From Fomitopsis serialis (taxonomy: Eukaryota; Basidiomycota; Agaricomycetes; Polyporales; Fomitopsidaceae), in assembly GCF_022376445.1 (NCBI RefSeq), contig NW_025955008.1:205101-269100 (forward strand): 64,000 nt of DNA, read 5' to 3'. Position 1 is the stretch's first letter. Each line of letters starts with the position of its first letter. Both the position numbers and the translations under genes were made by a program. This document shows, piece after piece, positions 1-11,584 of the stretch. The notes beneath the pieces are model-generated. The model worked only from the letters and a program-made list of their open reading frames with translations. It was not told the origin of the DNA and made no database searches.

Positions 1-1362
1 AATCATCGTCCGCCTGCCATTCACCCCTGCTGCGCATCAGCCTCCCGCCCACCTTCAATACACACCACATCACCAGCTCACCTCTGAAGCAATCCGCATA
101 CGTCGAGTTCGCCGCGAAGCTGTCCTCGAGCGCGATCGTGTCCTGGATTTGCCGGAGCTGCATGTCGACGTCCGACGAGCCGTCCGAGAGGCGCACGAGG
201 ATCCCGCGCGCATCGTCCTTCCGGCCCCTGCGCACGAGCCACCACGGCGACTCGGGCGCGAAGGGGAGGCCAATGAGCAGGATGACCGGGAAGATCCATT
301 GGAGGGCGCTGCACCCAAGTGGGGTCAGTACGTGATGAAGTGAGAGGATTAGGACTCACAAGGGTAGCCTATATGCGTATGAGGACGTCCAGCTGCCTGT
401 GCCTTCAATGACGCCGTTCGACATCCTTCGCCGGGGTCATCAGAGTGGCCCGATGCCATGTGCTATGTAGAACTCACAATTGTCCGACTGTGGAAAGAGA
501 CGGCGGCGTGAGCTGAGGTCCGGGCCAGCGATAGAGTGCAGTACTCACGAACGATCCAGAGGTTCACCGATGACGTCGTGATACCACGCAGCGCCAGGGG
601 CGACACCTCGGCACAGTACGAGCTTGCCCCGGAGACGTACATGCCTGGGCGGAGTGCATCAGACTCAGTTTTGCATAGACCAGGGACTGCGAGGACGCTT
701 ACCCAAGGCATACCCGTTGACTAGTTTCCCGACGATGAGCTGCGCGTTCTTGTGCGGGTACGTGAAGAATTGGATGAAAATGCCCACGATGGACACAATG
801 CAGCAAACACCCATTGCACCTCTCCGTCTGTGCATTGTCGCGCGCGCATTCAGCACCGTACATTTGCTGGTATAGAATCCTGAGCGCTCACCCGAGCTTA
901 TCAGAGACATAGCCCAGGGACAGGCCACCAAACATGCCGCCAATGGAGCTGACACTGTTGAAGGCGCTCTGCCATTGCGCCGCAAGTATGTATTCTCCTG
1001 CGCCTCCGCTGTAGAAGCCGAAGTCCCGACGGAAAGACGGTACACTGAGCAGACCGCCTCCGACCTACACAGCACGAGTGAGTGACCTGCGAGATGCCCG
1101 TGCAGTGCGTGCTCACTTGAGAGTCATAGCCCCACAGCAGCGCGCCCATGCACATGAACAGACACCAAAGCGTCGCCTGCCAGTACACCCGGACCGCCTG
1201 CCATGGCGTGTACGCCTTCTCCGACGCGGCAGCGTGCGCGAGCGCTGTCAGGTTGCTGTATGGCGGCGGTTTCCCCTTGTCGATGCTCGCCGCGTCCTCG
1301 ACGTGCTCGGGCCCATGGTTGACTTTCTCGGGCTCGTGGTCGTCTTTCTCGGGGTGCGCCAT
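1..1362 (-). CDS. MFS sugar transporter, maltose/alpha-glucoside permease type (C-terminus cut by window edge)
   Basis: Likely a 12-TM sugar:H+ symporter of the plasma membrane. The chosen ATG (1360-1362) opens a hydrophilic N-tail (MAHPEKDDHEPEKV...), followed by TM1 ending in LLWGYDSQ. Exon 1 is about 1117-1362 and its intron about 1065-1116. Exon 2 reads VGGGLLSVPSFRRDFG, then GGMFGGLSLGYVSDKL, the sugar-porter loop between TM2 and TM3. Later exons carry YVSGASSYCAEVSPLALRG and PESPWWLVRRGRKDDAR; PESPWWLVR is typical of fungal maltose permeases. Several short introns interrupt the gene, and the C-terminal half lies beyond base 1. The family call is solid. Substrate (maltose or another alpha-glucoside) is inferred from family motifs only. 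Confidence 0.88.
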
Positions 1363-2494
1363 CTCACCTTGGCCGTGCGAGCGCGAGTGCGGGTACGGGG
1401 ACAGTAGGCACCTGCGAATGCGGGGAAGGTGTGTCGAAACGCGGGGTGGGAACCGTCCCCGGAGGCTCTTATGCTCGGGTGTGGGGAGGCGAGACGAGAG
1501 TGGGCGCGGACGCCGGACGTGTGATGGTGTATGAAAGATGGTTCCTGCAGACCCGGCTCGTCCACAGGCATATCGGGGCACGGCGCGGTGTTGGAGGACG
1601 TCGCCGTCGTCACAAGGCCCAGACGCACATGCAGCCTGTCCATTCCGGACGAGTCGCGCTGCGGCGAGAGGGCCACCTGACAGGCTCGCGTCCGTCCATG
1701 ATGGAGATTGTGAGCCCGCGTCCGTCTATTCTCATGCGTAGCGCCTCGACGGCCTCTAGAAGCGCACATTCAGCCCTTGTGATTCGCTCCTGGGCATCAG
1801 CCTCTGTCAAGTTGTGTTAGAGTTCCGTTCACCATCCGAATCTGAGAGCAAATCACCGTAAGGCTCTTCATTGCACGAGGAGTGGAATTGACGACGCGGA
1901 GGCGCATTCTGCTGCTCAGGATGCTGCACAGCCTTGCGACACGGGCTTTCACACTGGTCGGGTCTTCCGACGGCAGAAGCTGCAACATTCCCGTATGCCT
2001 GTCAATGCCTCACTCTCCGGTCGGCTCATAGACATACCAGCAGGTCTTGACTAGCCCAATGCATTCCAGCCGTACCGCAGGTCCGTCCCGGCTGCTACGT
2101 CCGATAGGGATCGTACGAACGGCGCCTGCGCTCGAGGAGTTCTCCTTATATTCAGCCTGGATACAGCAGCCTGGCTGTGAACATATGATATGTCGAGATT
2201 CAGCCAGGAAAGTGGGCTTGGACGAGAGAGCGAAGAGTAGCAGTGGGAGCGAGAGACAGAGTACTGCGATCGGTAGATGATCGAGGTGCACAAGTCCGAG
2301 TCGTCGCCGGGAAAGGAAGGCGTCTAATAGTAAGTATGATCGCGATCTCACGATACAACCCCGTCCTCCTCGCTCGCACTGGCAGAGGCTCTCGGTCCGA
2401 CCCACTGAGACTCACAGCCCCAATACATTCCTCAGGGCCCGCCCGTCTCCCCAGACCTCTACTACAAGCCAGACTCCACTCGCCTCAACGCAAC
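1363..2494. other. Intergenic region between divergent permease and iminopeptidase genes
   Basis: About 1.1 kb separates two divergently transcribed genes and should contain both promoters. A weak minus-strand open stretch (about 1988 down to 1610) encodes a helical segment, EADAQERITRAECALLEAVEAL, preceded by a basic stretch. No consistent splice solution joins the two parts and I recognise no domain. It could be a small gene, a remnant or chance. I see no repeat or RNA gene here. Confidence 0.4.
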
Positions 2495-4331
2495 ATGAGC
2501 CAGAACCTCGAGGGATCGCGACGCGCGCCGAAGATGTACCCGCCCATCGAGCCGTACGAGACGGGGAAGCTGAAGGTCTCGGACCTGCATACGCTCTAGT
2601 ACGTCCAATATCAACTGATGTGCGTGATTAGTCTCAATGGAGGGGTGCAGCTATGAAGTGAGCGGCAACCCCAAGGGCAACCCAGGTACGCGTCTCCACG
2701 TCGCGGAACGCTCGTGTGGCTGCTACTAATCCGATGTTGTCGAAGTCGTTTTCCTTCATGGTAAGTCGCCTTTGAGAATAGTCAATAGATGCAGAGTCTT
2801 ACGGTGCATCATAGGTGGTCCTGGAAATGGTACAGATGCGAAAGATCGCGCCTACTTCAACCCCGAGAAGTACAAGGTATGTCTGTCCCACAGCTCCTCT
2901 CGGCACTCACTACTGACATGGAACCCAGATCGTACTCTTCGACCAAAGAGGCTCGGGAAAGTCAACACCGTAGGTTCATTCACAACAGTTTGAGTCATCG
3001 CCTCATCGTCCGACAGCACCGCGTCTCTGGAGGAGAACACCACCTGGGACCTGGTGAAGGACATGGAGAAGCTCCGCGAACAGCTCAAGATCGACAAGTG
3101 GAACGTCTTTGGAGGATCGTGGGTACGTGTCTGCGGATGTCTGTATCGCCGTCACGCCGTCTCATGCGTTGCACAGGGATCGACCTTGGCCCTGGCTTAC
3201 TCGGAGAGCCACCCCGACCGCGTGAAGTCGCTCGTACTTCGGTATGTCCAAGCTGTCCGAGTCCGGGGTCAATGAATATGCCATTAACAGCTCCATCGTG
3301 CAGCGGGATATTCACTTTGCGCAAAAGGTGAAATGAGACATTTCGGAGAATATGGATGGATTCTGATTCCTTCAGCGAGCTCCGCTTCTTCTACCAAGAA
3401 GGCACCTCCCATCTCTTCCCAGACGCATGGTGAGCCATCTGCCCTCCGCATCACTCCAGCTCCTCCATCGACCTGACATCCGACTCGACGCAGGGAAGAA
3501 TACATCGCGCCCATCCCTGAGCCCGAGCGGCAAGACATGGTCACGGCGTATCACGCGCAGCTCAACTCCGCCGACGAAGAGGTGAGCCTGCGCGCCGCGA
3601 AGGCATGGTCCAAGTGGGAGTACGTCCCCTCGTCCTTCCCTGCGACGGGGGCGTAAATCTGATTGCGGAAGTGTGCAGGATGGCGACGTCAAAGCTGTAT
3701 GTCGACCCGGCGCAGCTTGCGCACGTCGAGGACGATAAGTGGGCGACGTGAGTGTCGGTGGCCCTGCGACTCTGTCAGATCGTAAGAAGTTGATCGGTCG
3801 TCTGGTTGTGTCCGTAGCGCGTTTGCGAAGATCGAGAATCACTACTTCGTCAATGATGTAAGTATCAGCATTCTCTGCTTCGTAGCCTGTGGACGGTACA
3901 TATTGACGGTTCTTGGGCAGGGCTTCATGCGGGACGGCCAGCTGCTGGAGAAGCAAGAGATCGACAAGATGTGCGTACCAGTATCAACTTCTGACTAACG
4001 ACAGAATTTGACATCGCCCCCCAGCCGCCACATCCCGTGCATCGTCGTGCAAGGGCGGTACGACGTGGTCTGCCCGGTACGCGTGCCACCACATCACACG
4101 TCTTGTACACTTCTAACATCAGTCTCTGTCACACAGGCAACCACGGCGTATGATCTCAAGAAGGTGCGCCTTACGTTCTCACTCTGAATTCTCCAAAGCA
4201 TGACTGATAGTGTTTGGCAGGTCTGGCCGGAGATCACGCTGCACATCGTCCCCGACGCGGGGCACTCCGCGCGAGAGCCGGGGACGTCGAAACTGCTCGT
4301 CGAGGCAGCGGACAAGTTCGCTGATCTCTGA
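2495..4331 (+). CDS. Proline iminopeptidase (alpha/beta hydrolase, peptidase S33)
   Basis: A cytosolic exopeptidase that removes N-terminal proline from peptides. Splicing gives about 330 residues in many small exons, close to the family's usual length. Key motifs in order: HGGPG (oxyanion loop, assembled across the introns near 2760 and 2815), FDQRGSGKSTP, the nucleophile elbow GGSWGSTLALAY (Ser), RGIFTLRKSELRFFYQEG in the cap, GRYDVVCP (catalytic Asp) and DAGHSAREPG (catalytic His). The ATG at 2495 gives MSQNLEGSRRAPKMYPP, where YPPIEPYETGKL is the usual family start. The exon after LVLR must begin at CGGGATATT near 3303 to keep the RGIF motif in frame. No break is seen. Confidence 0.95.
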
Positions 4332-4808
4332 GCTGGAGCAGGGCTTATCCAGGCTGATACGATGAAGGGGAGGCTGGATATACAAGCTTGGATGTAAAGT
4401 AAGTTAGCACTGTACTCGGATGCGGTTCAAATTGTACGATATGCATCAGGTCGTGACGCTTCTCAAGTCGCCGTGTTTGGTGGTCTGGTGCTGAGGGGTT
4501 GTCAAAGTTCGACTAAGTGTCCCGCATGCTGCTCGCCAACAAGACGGGCGGTGGCCATCATACCTACGAAGAGGATTACGAGCAATCCGGGCATTTGGTT
4601 CAATGGCCACTAGTCGCTGCTGTCGTCATATAAGTACTCCCATCAGTCTCACGCCCGCCCATAGCAATCAGTGCCGGCAAGCGCAGAGAGCGTTTTCCTC
4701 AACTCTTCTCTCTTGCTTGAAGGTGAGTATTAGCCCATCATTGTTGCAGGACTTTGATCACGGTAGCTAACTCATAGTGCTCTGTACAGGACAGTTATCC
4801 AAGACACC
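4332..4808 (+). promoter_or_regulatory. Upstream region of the first MYND gene, with a 5'-UTR intron
   Basis: A TATA-like stretch (catataagta, about 4627) lies upstream of a probable 5'-UTR intron at 4723-4789 (donor AAG/gtgagtatt, acceptor gtacag). The same layout recurs before the second MYND gene, with an intron at 6299-6368, so the leader was duplicated along with the gene. Confidence 0.55.
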
Positions 4809-7720
4809 ATGGCGACTCGTAGAACAGACGAGATCGCACGGCTTTTCACAGCTTGCATGAGGGACCCGGCACGCCCGACTCACTGTGCCCGAGTCCTCTG
4901 CGGATGTCTTCACGTCTTGGACGGGAAGGACGATAACCACGTCTACGCGATGGACCTGCCTTTCTTCCCGCCTCGGTTTGAGGGCTACGAGAGCATCCGC
5001 AAGTCACATCATGCGTACTTGAGTGCGTGCGTGGCCTTCTTGAGCATGCCGCGCTCGCAGGAGGAGCTCGAGGGGCTCTACACATCCCTCTCTGTGTGCG
5101 CCTGCCCGGTGTCGCCGCGCAACGGGACGACGGGGGCACTACTAGCACGGCTGCACCGGTTCATGCCTCGTCGTCGGTTCACGCTCAGGGACTTCGTGGA
5201 AGCGCTCGTTCGGCACCTCGGCGGTATCCTGAATAAAGCGGTCGAGACGAAGACATTCAGCGGCGCCGTCGCGTCGGCCGGCCTCAAAAAGAACTCGAAA
5301 AAGAATGCGCAATCCCGCCCGTGGCCGGTGGACACGAGGCAGCTCATTCCTTATGGCCTTGAGCAGTCGATGAAGGGATATGTCACTTCCTTCCGGTGGT
5401 GCCGTAACAGCAGATTTCCAGACACCCTTCTGGTAGTCACGGAGCTGCTTTCTCTCTTCGGAGGACCCGTCCTCCGACATATTCTCCAGTTCGAGCCCGA
5501 CTGGGCTTTGCGCGTCAGCGCCCTCACTTGTTTCGTTATTGGTGAGCGCGATGAGACCATTGGAAGGCCCGTCAGTATGTACATGGAAGTGGGCTGGGTT
5601 CACTCCCTCTCTATGGTCTTGATGTTTTGCGCGAGAATCACCGAGGAAGGGCGACGGAACCCACGGGACATTGCAGACTTTGTTCGATGCGAGGCGAGCG
5701 GGCAGAAGGATGGCTCCCCTAAGACTCTAAATTGCGGCCTGCTGTTCGTGTGCACCCTCATCCTTGAAACACTCCCGTCCTTCCGCATTGGTACAACTCT
5801 CTTCACGGACGAAGTCGTCGAGCGGTTTGCCTTCCAATCCAAGTGCTTCGCCACGATGCCCTACGGTCACAGGCCTGACAACGACAGCATGGACTACGAC
5901 CCCGAAATCCTCCGGCTACGAGCGAAGACAGACGCTGCCATTGCAGACCCTGTGCAGTTCGCATTCGATAGCTTTTGCTGGGCCGCCCAGCTGCGGCACT
6001 GCTGTTCGCCTGAATGCAACGAGACCTTCGCCACTGCAGGGCGACCCTTCGCACGATGCGCCGGGTGCGGCATCTTGTGCTATTGTTCGCGAGAGTGCCA
6101 GAGGAGCGCCTGGAGACATGCGAAGGCCCCTCATTGCGTGTAATGGCTTTCCCTGCTGCCTGCATCACTCGCCGCTACATAGTTGCTGCCAAGTCGCTGC
6201 TGCCGTGATGTGCTCTCATTAGTCCCACGCCCGCCCATAGCAATTGCCGAAAAGCACAGAACACAGGTTTTTCTTCAACTCTTTTCTCTTGCTTGAAGGT
6301 GAGTATTAATAGTCCGTCGTTGTTGCAGAATTTTGATTACGGTAGCTGACCCGTGGTGCTCAGTACAGACTACCGGCTCTCCAAGACGCCATGGCGACTC
6401 GCAGAACAGACGCAATCGCACAGTTTTTCACAACTTGCATGAGGGATCCAGCATGGCCGACTCGCTGTGCCCGAGTCCTCTGTGCATGCCTTCATGTCTT
6501 GGACGGGAGGGACGACAACGACCTCTACGCGATGGATCTGCCTTTCTTCCTGCCTCAATATGATGGCTACGAGGACATCCGCAAGGCACACCACGCGTAC
6601 TTGGATGCGTGCGTCGCCTTCTTGAGCATGCCGCGCTCGAACGAGGAACTCGAGGAGCTCTACGCATCCCTGTCTGTGTGCTCGTGTCCGACGTCGTCGC
6701 GCAACAGGACGTCAAGATCATTGTTAGCCCGGCTGCACCGCTTCCGGCCTACTCGTCGGTTCACGCTCCAGGACTTCGGGGAAGCGCTCGTTCGGCACCT
6801 CGGTGGTATCCTGAATAACGCTATACAGACGAAGACTGTCAGCGGCGCCGTCGCGTCGGCCGGCCTCAAACAGAACTCGAAAAAGCGCACCCAATGTCGA
6901 CCATGGCCCGTGGACACGACGCAACTCATCCCATACGGTCTCGAGCAGTCGATGAAGGGATACGCCGTGTTTTTCAAGTTATGCCGCAATCGCAGATTTC
7001 AGGACACCCTTCTGTTTGTCACGGAGTTGCTTTCCCTGTTTGGAGGACCCGTCCTCTGGCATATCCAACAGTCTGAGGCCGAGTGGCCTATGCGCGTCAC
7101 CCTTATGACCGATGCTATCCTTCGTGAGCGCAAGGAGACCATGGGAAGGCTTGTCAGGATGGATATGCAAGTGGGCTGGCTTCACACTCTCACCCTGATC
7201 ATGAAGTTCTGCTCGAGAGTCAACGAGGAAGGGCAAAGATATCCATTCGACATTGCACTATTTATTCGACTCGAAGCAGGAAAGGTGGGCGAGACCAAGG
7301 CCGTGAATTGCGGCCTACTGCTTGTGTGCACCCTCATTTTCAGAGCGCTGCCGTCCTTCCAAAATGGTACGACTCTTTTCACGGACGAAGTCATCGAACG
7401 GCTCACCCTTCAATCCAAGAGCTTCGCCGCGATGTTCTACTGTTACAGGCCCGACAACGACGGCATGGAGTACGACCCCGAAATCCTACGGCTGCGAGCG
7501 GAGACGGACGCCGCCATCGCAGACCCTGTGCAGCTCGCATTCGAGGGCTTTCGCTGGGCGGCCCAGTTGCGGCACTGCTGCGCGCCCGAATGCAAGGAGA
7601 CCTTTGCCACTGCAGGACGACCCTTCCCCCGATGCGCCGGTTGCGGCATACTGTGCTACTGCTCGCGGGAGTGCCAGAAGAGCGCCTGGAAACATGCGAA
7701 GGCACCTCACAAGGAGGTGT
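4625..7720 (+). repeat. Tandem gene duplication including promoter, leader intron and CDS
   Basis: Two direct copies, about 4625-6143 and 6195-7720, share the sequence cacgcccgcccatagcaat upstream, the leader ending ctcttgcttgaaggtgagt, the 5'-UTR intron and most of the MYND coding region. Divergence of both coding and non-coding parts shows the duplication is not very recent. The downstream part of the second copy has no counterpart after the first. Confidence 0.85.
4809..6143 (+). CDS. MYND-type zinc finger protein, truncated tandem copy
   Basis: A single-exon ORF of 444 residues starts at MATRRTDEIARLFTACMRDP. The N-terminal 390 residues are helical and match no domain I recognise. A MYND finger follows near residues 398-443: CSPEC, CAGC, CYCSREC, then HAKAPHC. 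The stop comes two residues after HAKAPHC. In the paralogue at 6391 the same point reads HAKAPHKEVC and continues for about 95 residues, so this copy lost its C-terminal region through a small change at the end of the finger. The last Cys may still complete the zinc site, with altered spacing. MYND fingers usually bind proline-rich partners. The biological role is unknown. Confidence 0.8.
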   Translation: MATRRTDEIARLFTACMRDPARPTHCARVLCGCLHVLDGKDDNHVYAMDLPFFPPRFEGYESIRKSHHAYLSACVAFLSMPRSQEELEGLYTSLSVCACPVSPRNGTTGALLARLHRFMPRRRFTLRDFVEALVRHLGGILNKAVETKTFSGAVASAGLKKNSKKNAQSRPWPVDTRQLIPYGLEQSMKGYVTSFRWCRNSRFPDTLLVVTELLSLFGGPVLRHILQFEPDWALRVSALTCFVIGERDETIGRPVSMYMEVGWVHSLSMVLMFCARITEEGRRNPRDIADFVRCEASGQKDGSPKTLNCGLLFVCTLILETLPSFRIGTTLFTDEVVERFAFQSKCFATMPYGHRPDNDSMDYDPEILRLRAKTDAAIADPVQFAFDSFCWAAQLRHCCSPECNETFATAGRPFARCAGCGILCYCSRECQRSAWRHAKAPHCV

Positions 7721-8007
7721 GCCCCAAGCTGCGGGTGCTGCACGAACGGACGAATCTTCCGCAGAAACAAGTCCCGGATCGATTCCGCCAGCCGTTCATC
7801 GACGCGTGCAATGCAGACGAGGGTCTCAGAGCTCTGGCTGATGACTGCGCGGAATTCTTGCATTACTTGGCGACCGCGCGACAGGACGTCCGCATCACTC
7901 AGTTTCCGTCGGAGGCGCCCCGAGCGTTATTGGCAGACCTATGGAGGTCTGTGGAGGTGCAGGTTAGTTCGTCATGCCGTACACTTTTGCAGTTGAATTT
8001 GACTTAA
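6391..8007 (+). CDS. MYND-type zinc finger protein, longer tandem copy
   Basis: This is the full-length paralogue of the gene at 4809 (about 538 residues) and begins MATRRTDAIAQFFTTCMRDP. The two proteins align along their whole shared length. The MYND finger (residues 400-445) has CAPEC, CAGC, CYCSREC, H and C in the expected order, ending HKEVCPKL. A helical tail of about 90 residues follows. Near the end, gttagt...ttgcag is a possible 30-nt intron. Its length is a multiple of three and it holds no stop, so spliced and unspliced forms differ by ten residues and end identically in LNLT. The function of the large N-terminal region is not recognised. Confidence 0.85.
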   Translation: MATRRTDAIAQFFTTCMRDPAWPTRCARVLCACLHVLDGRDDNDLYAMDLPFFLPQYDGYEDIRKAHHAYLDACVAFLSMPRSNEELEELYASLSVCSCPTSSRNRTSRSLLARLHRFRPTRRFTLQDFGEALVRHLGGILNNAIQTKTVSGAVASAGLKQNSKKRTQCRPWPVDTTQLIPYGLEQSMKGYAVFFKLCRNRRFQDTLLFVTELLSLFGGPVLWHIQQSEAEWPMRVTLMTDAILRERKETMGRLVRMDMQVGWLHTLTLIMKFCSRVNEEGQRYPFDIALFIRLEAGKVGETKAVNCGLLLVCTLIFRALPSFQNGTTLFTDEVIERLTLQSKSFAAMFYCYRPDNDGMEYDPEILRLRAETDAAIADPVQLAFEGFRWAAQLRHCCAPECKETFATAGRPFPRCAGCGILCYCSRECQKSAWKHAKAPHKEVCPKLRVLHERTNLPQKQVPDRFRQPFIDACNADEGLRALADDCAEFLHYLATARQDVRITQFPSEAPRALLADLWRSVEVQVSSSCRTLLQLNLT

Positions 8008-8546
8008 TTATTGACCCTCGACAGTGAAGACCTGAAATAACGCTTTGATGAGACCACGTTCTCCTGAGCGACTCAACAGGAGTGAGTGGATGTACTGTAA
8101 GTCAGTACTTACTCCTTGTCGTAAAAAGTGGAGTGTGGTCAAATGAGTTGGGCTGTGACGAGTGTTCCGATTAAGTGAGGACAGACTTGCCGGCTCCTCC
8201 AGTTGCGTGCAGTGCGTGTCAGCTAAGAGCGAGCGAGCGAGAGACGGGCCCACCGCAATGAATTCGAGGCATTGTTGGCAGCTAAAGCGAACAACATTGA
8301 TGCCCATATGCGGAGGGCGTGGAAGACAAACAAGGCCAAACAGGAATTGCGGTCACCATCGCGAACGCTGCACGCCGCGGCCACGAACGAACCTGCTCCC
8401 TGCACGCGCCGTCCGCGAGGCTTGTCTCTTGATATCCAGTGCATGCATACCCGCAAACGCAATCCACTGCTGCTGCAATTTAATCCTCACCGTGTCCGCA
8501 TCTAAATTCGCGTGCTCTCTGTGACCGAACACGATACACGCAGTAC
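8008..8546. other. Intergenic gap between MYND and SUN genes
   Basis: About 540 bases serve as 3' region of the MYND gene and promoter of the SUN gene. Short open stretches are present but have no coding pattern. No repeat is evident. Confidence 0.5.
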
Positions 8547-11500
8547 ATGTCCTTCTCGAGCACGCCGCTAGGTCAAGGAAGACGTCTGGATCACCAAACC
8601 TTCCTCAACAAGCCCCGTCCAAAGGCACACTCACCGCCTCGCCGCACCATCCCTGCATCCTACGCGTACGGGTACGTCTGCGCGTAGCGTGCTTATAATA
8701 TCGTGTGCTGCGTGCTGACCACTTATCCATGGCCAGAGGACCCACCCTCGGAACGCGCTCCCCTCCCAAATCACAGAACGCACCCGCTCTCGCCGATCCG
8801 CCAGACGACACAGAAGAACCCGCCCTTGTCCGCTTCGCGCGTCTCAAGCAACGCGAGCAAGCAAGCACCAACGCCCCATCGGGCCCCCAGCCCAACACAT
8901 CTCCCCATCCCGAGAAGTGGTCCGTCAAAGACACTTCAGTAAACATCGCAAGCGCATTCCACACCGCAGCCAATACCGACGACAGCATGAATCCCAACGA
9001 CTCTTGGACGTCCGGCGCCCGCAGGCAGGTCCCCCGGAGCACGTCCGTGGAGTACGAGAAGGAGACGCAGTCGACAGTTAATCGACGTCTCGCACCCCCT
9101 CCCAGTCGAACGGGCGCACGCAAACCCCTCTCCAAGGCCGCGTCCATCCGCCACGTACCTGACTCGGAGGGTGAACAAACCGAGCCTTCCCAGTCCCAAG
9201 AGCGCAGTCGCGGCAAGAGCCCATTCGAACACATCCTCGATGCCGCACAGCGTTACGCCCCTACTTCGATCTTTATGCAGGCTCGATCTCGAGAGCCCGA
9301 AGCGGATCAGTCACATTCTCGGTCGATCGGGAATGGTGCCGCCAACGAAAGCTCGAGCTACGACTACTCCGCGGAGGAGCGTGACTACCAGGCACAGCTG
9401 ACCACAGAGAAGACTATTCCGATAGGCCCTCCAAGGCGAAACACGGTCGCGCATAAGCGCAATCGGATGTCTACAGACAACAAGGCATACAAGCCGACGC
9501 AGTCTGACCTTGAGGTTTCCGACGAAGACTTCGATGACGAGAACGGAAAGAGAACGCGTCGAAAGAAGAAGAAAGGTGGCATGGGAGGGCCACCGTTGAC
9601 ATCCCTGCCCATCGCCGCCTACGACAAGAGGAAGAAGAAGAAGCGAGCGAACGGAAAGACGAACGGCGACGAAGATGAGGAGAGTAGCGAAGAGCAGGAA
9701 GCGGTCGCAGAGCAGGTATGCATGACGGTGCCTTGAGAGCGACATACGTCTCATGTGCACTTATAGCGTTCGGTACGCGGCCAAACACCAGTTATCCGTG
9801 CGCCGTCTGTGCCACGAGGTTCCAATCCACCACTATCACGATCTTCAATACCCCCCACATCACACCCCGACGACCTGATCCGCTCCGACCAGTCTGATCC
9901 TGAAAACACATTGCCGCCAATCCGCGAAATTGACGAGGACCTCCTTGTGGACGATTTCGAGACGCCTCGACAATCAACGTTCTCGATAGGTGCGAGTCTC
10001 GGTCACGGCGTACATGGCACCTTCAGCCTGGGGTGGATGATAATACGATGGTTCTTCGGCCTCCTCGGGTTCATCGCGCGATTCGTCGGCAAGGTGCTCG
10101 GGCTGACGCTAGACATAACCGTTCACAAACCCTTCCGGTGGCTCACGCATGCGGACTTCACGCCGTTCCTAAAGGCTGCCTTCGTCGGTATCACGATCTA
10201 CGCAGCATGGTATACTCTGAGGAGCGGTTCGCTGGACTTGTCCAAGTTCATGCCGTCGCGTTCGCCGTACCACCCGCCCGAAGCTCCCGTCACCAACCTG
10301 GGCGAGTTCGCGGATCGGCTGATGCGCTTGGAGGGTGCGCTCAACAAGCTGACGCAAGATTCCGAGAAGTCCAAGTCGTGGATCGAGGGCAGCCGGTCCG
10401 AGCTCGTCGGCCTCGTCGGTGCGCTGGAGTCGCAGGTGCACAAAGAGAGCGTCCGCTTCCACGACTCGGAGACCAAGTTCAGGGCGTCGACGAGCGATGC
10501 GATCCAGGTCGTGAAGCAGGAAGTGGACTCACTGCAGGCGCAGCTTCGCGCGCATCAGGAGAGCGCGGCGCGCAGCACGCCGGTCCCCAACAACGACGAG
10601 GAGGCGCGGGCCAAGTTGCGCACGCTGGAGGAACGCCTGGGCAGCGCGGAGAGCGGGGTCAAGGAGGCTCTTGAGCTCGGGAAGAACGTGGCCAAGGTCG
10701 GTGCGTCCACGGGCACCGCTGCTGCATGGTGGAGCAAGCTTGCCTCCGGAAATGCGGGCTCAGCGCTGACGATCAAGTCGAGCGACGGCCAGGACGTGAC
10801 GGCGTTGATCAACCAACTAGTTGGCTCGTCGGTATATCGTCTGGCCAAGGACGTTGTTGCGCGACCGGACTACGCGCTGTATTCCGCGGGCGCGCAGGTC
10901 ATCCCGGCGCTCACGACGCAGACGTACGAGATTCCGCCCGGCGGACTCATCAGCCAGGTCGCGGGCTTCTTCACTGGCGGCGGAAACGGTGCGATCGGTC
11001 GTCCGCCCGTCACCGCGCTGCACCACGAAAGCAACCCTGGACATTGCTGGCCCTTCCCTGGCACCCAAGGACAGCTTGGGATCAAGCTCGCCGGGCCGAC
11101 CTTCATCAGCGATGTCACGATCGACCACGTTGCGAAGGAGCTTGCGCCTGATCGCCGCTCGGCCCCGCGATACATGGAGCTCTGGGGCCTCGTCGAGGGC
11201 AAGGACAACCTCGGCAAGCTGCGAGAGTGGCGGGAGGCGCGTTCAGCGAGGCAGGAGGAGGCGCGCATGGAGGCGGCGCTGAGCGGCGAGCCCCTCGTCG
11301 AGGACGCCGAGCCACCCGTCCCGCCGTTGCTGAAGCACTGGGGCGAGTCCGTCCGCGTCGCGAACTTCTCGTACAACATCTATGCGCCAGACCACATCCA
11401 AACGTTCGCCGTCTCGCAGGAGGTCAAGGAGCTCGGCATCGACTTTGGCGTCGTGGCGCTGGTGATCGAGAACAACTGGGGCCGGGACGACTTCACTTGC

Positions 11501-11584
11501 CTCTACAGAGTGCGGGTACATGGCCAGCCACTCCTCGAGGCTCCAGCGCCGTTGTCGGAGGAGTACGCGGGCTCGCCGGCGTAA
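8547..11584 (+). CDS. SUN-domain protein (Sad1/UNC-84 type, inner nuclear membrane)
   Basis: SUN proteins sit in the inner nuclear membrane and bind KASH proteins across the lumen, forming the LINC complex that ties nuclei to the cytoskeleton. Three exons (8547-8671, 8737-9715, 9767-11584) give about 973 residues. The N-terminal half is hydrophilic and nucleoplasmic, with basic and acidic runs around residues 290-340 (RRKKKKGG, KRKKKKRANG). Hydrophobic segments lie near residues 450-480 (WMIIRWFFGLLGFIARFV) and 500-520 (AAFVGITIYAAWYTL). A coiled coil follows at about 545-680. The SUN domain occupies about 710-960, with YALYSAGAQVIP, the pattern HHESNPGHCWPFPGTQGQLGI, and YMELWGLVEG. The start is the ATG of MSFSSTPLGQGRR, which splices in frame to YGGPTLGTRS. 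The gene looks intact. Confidence 0.93.
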
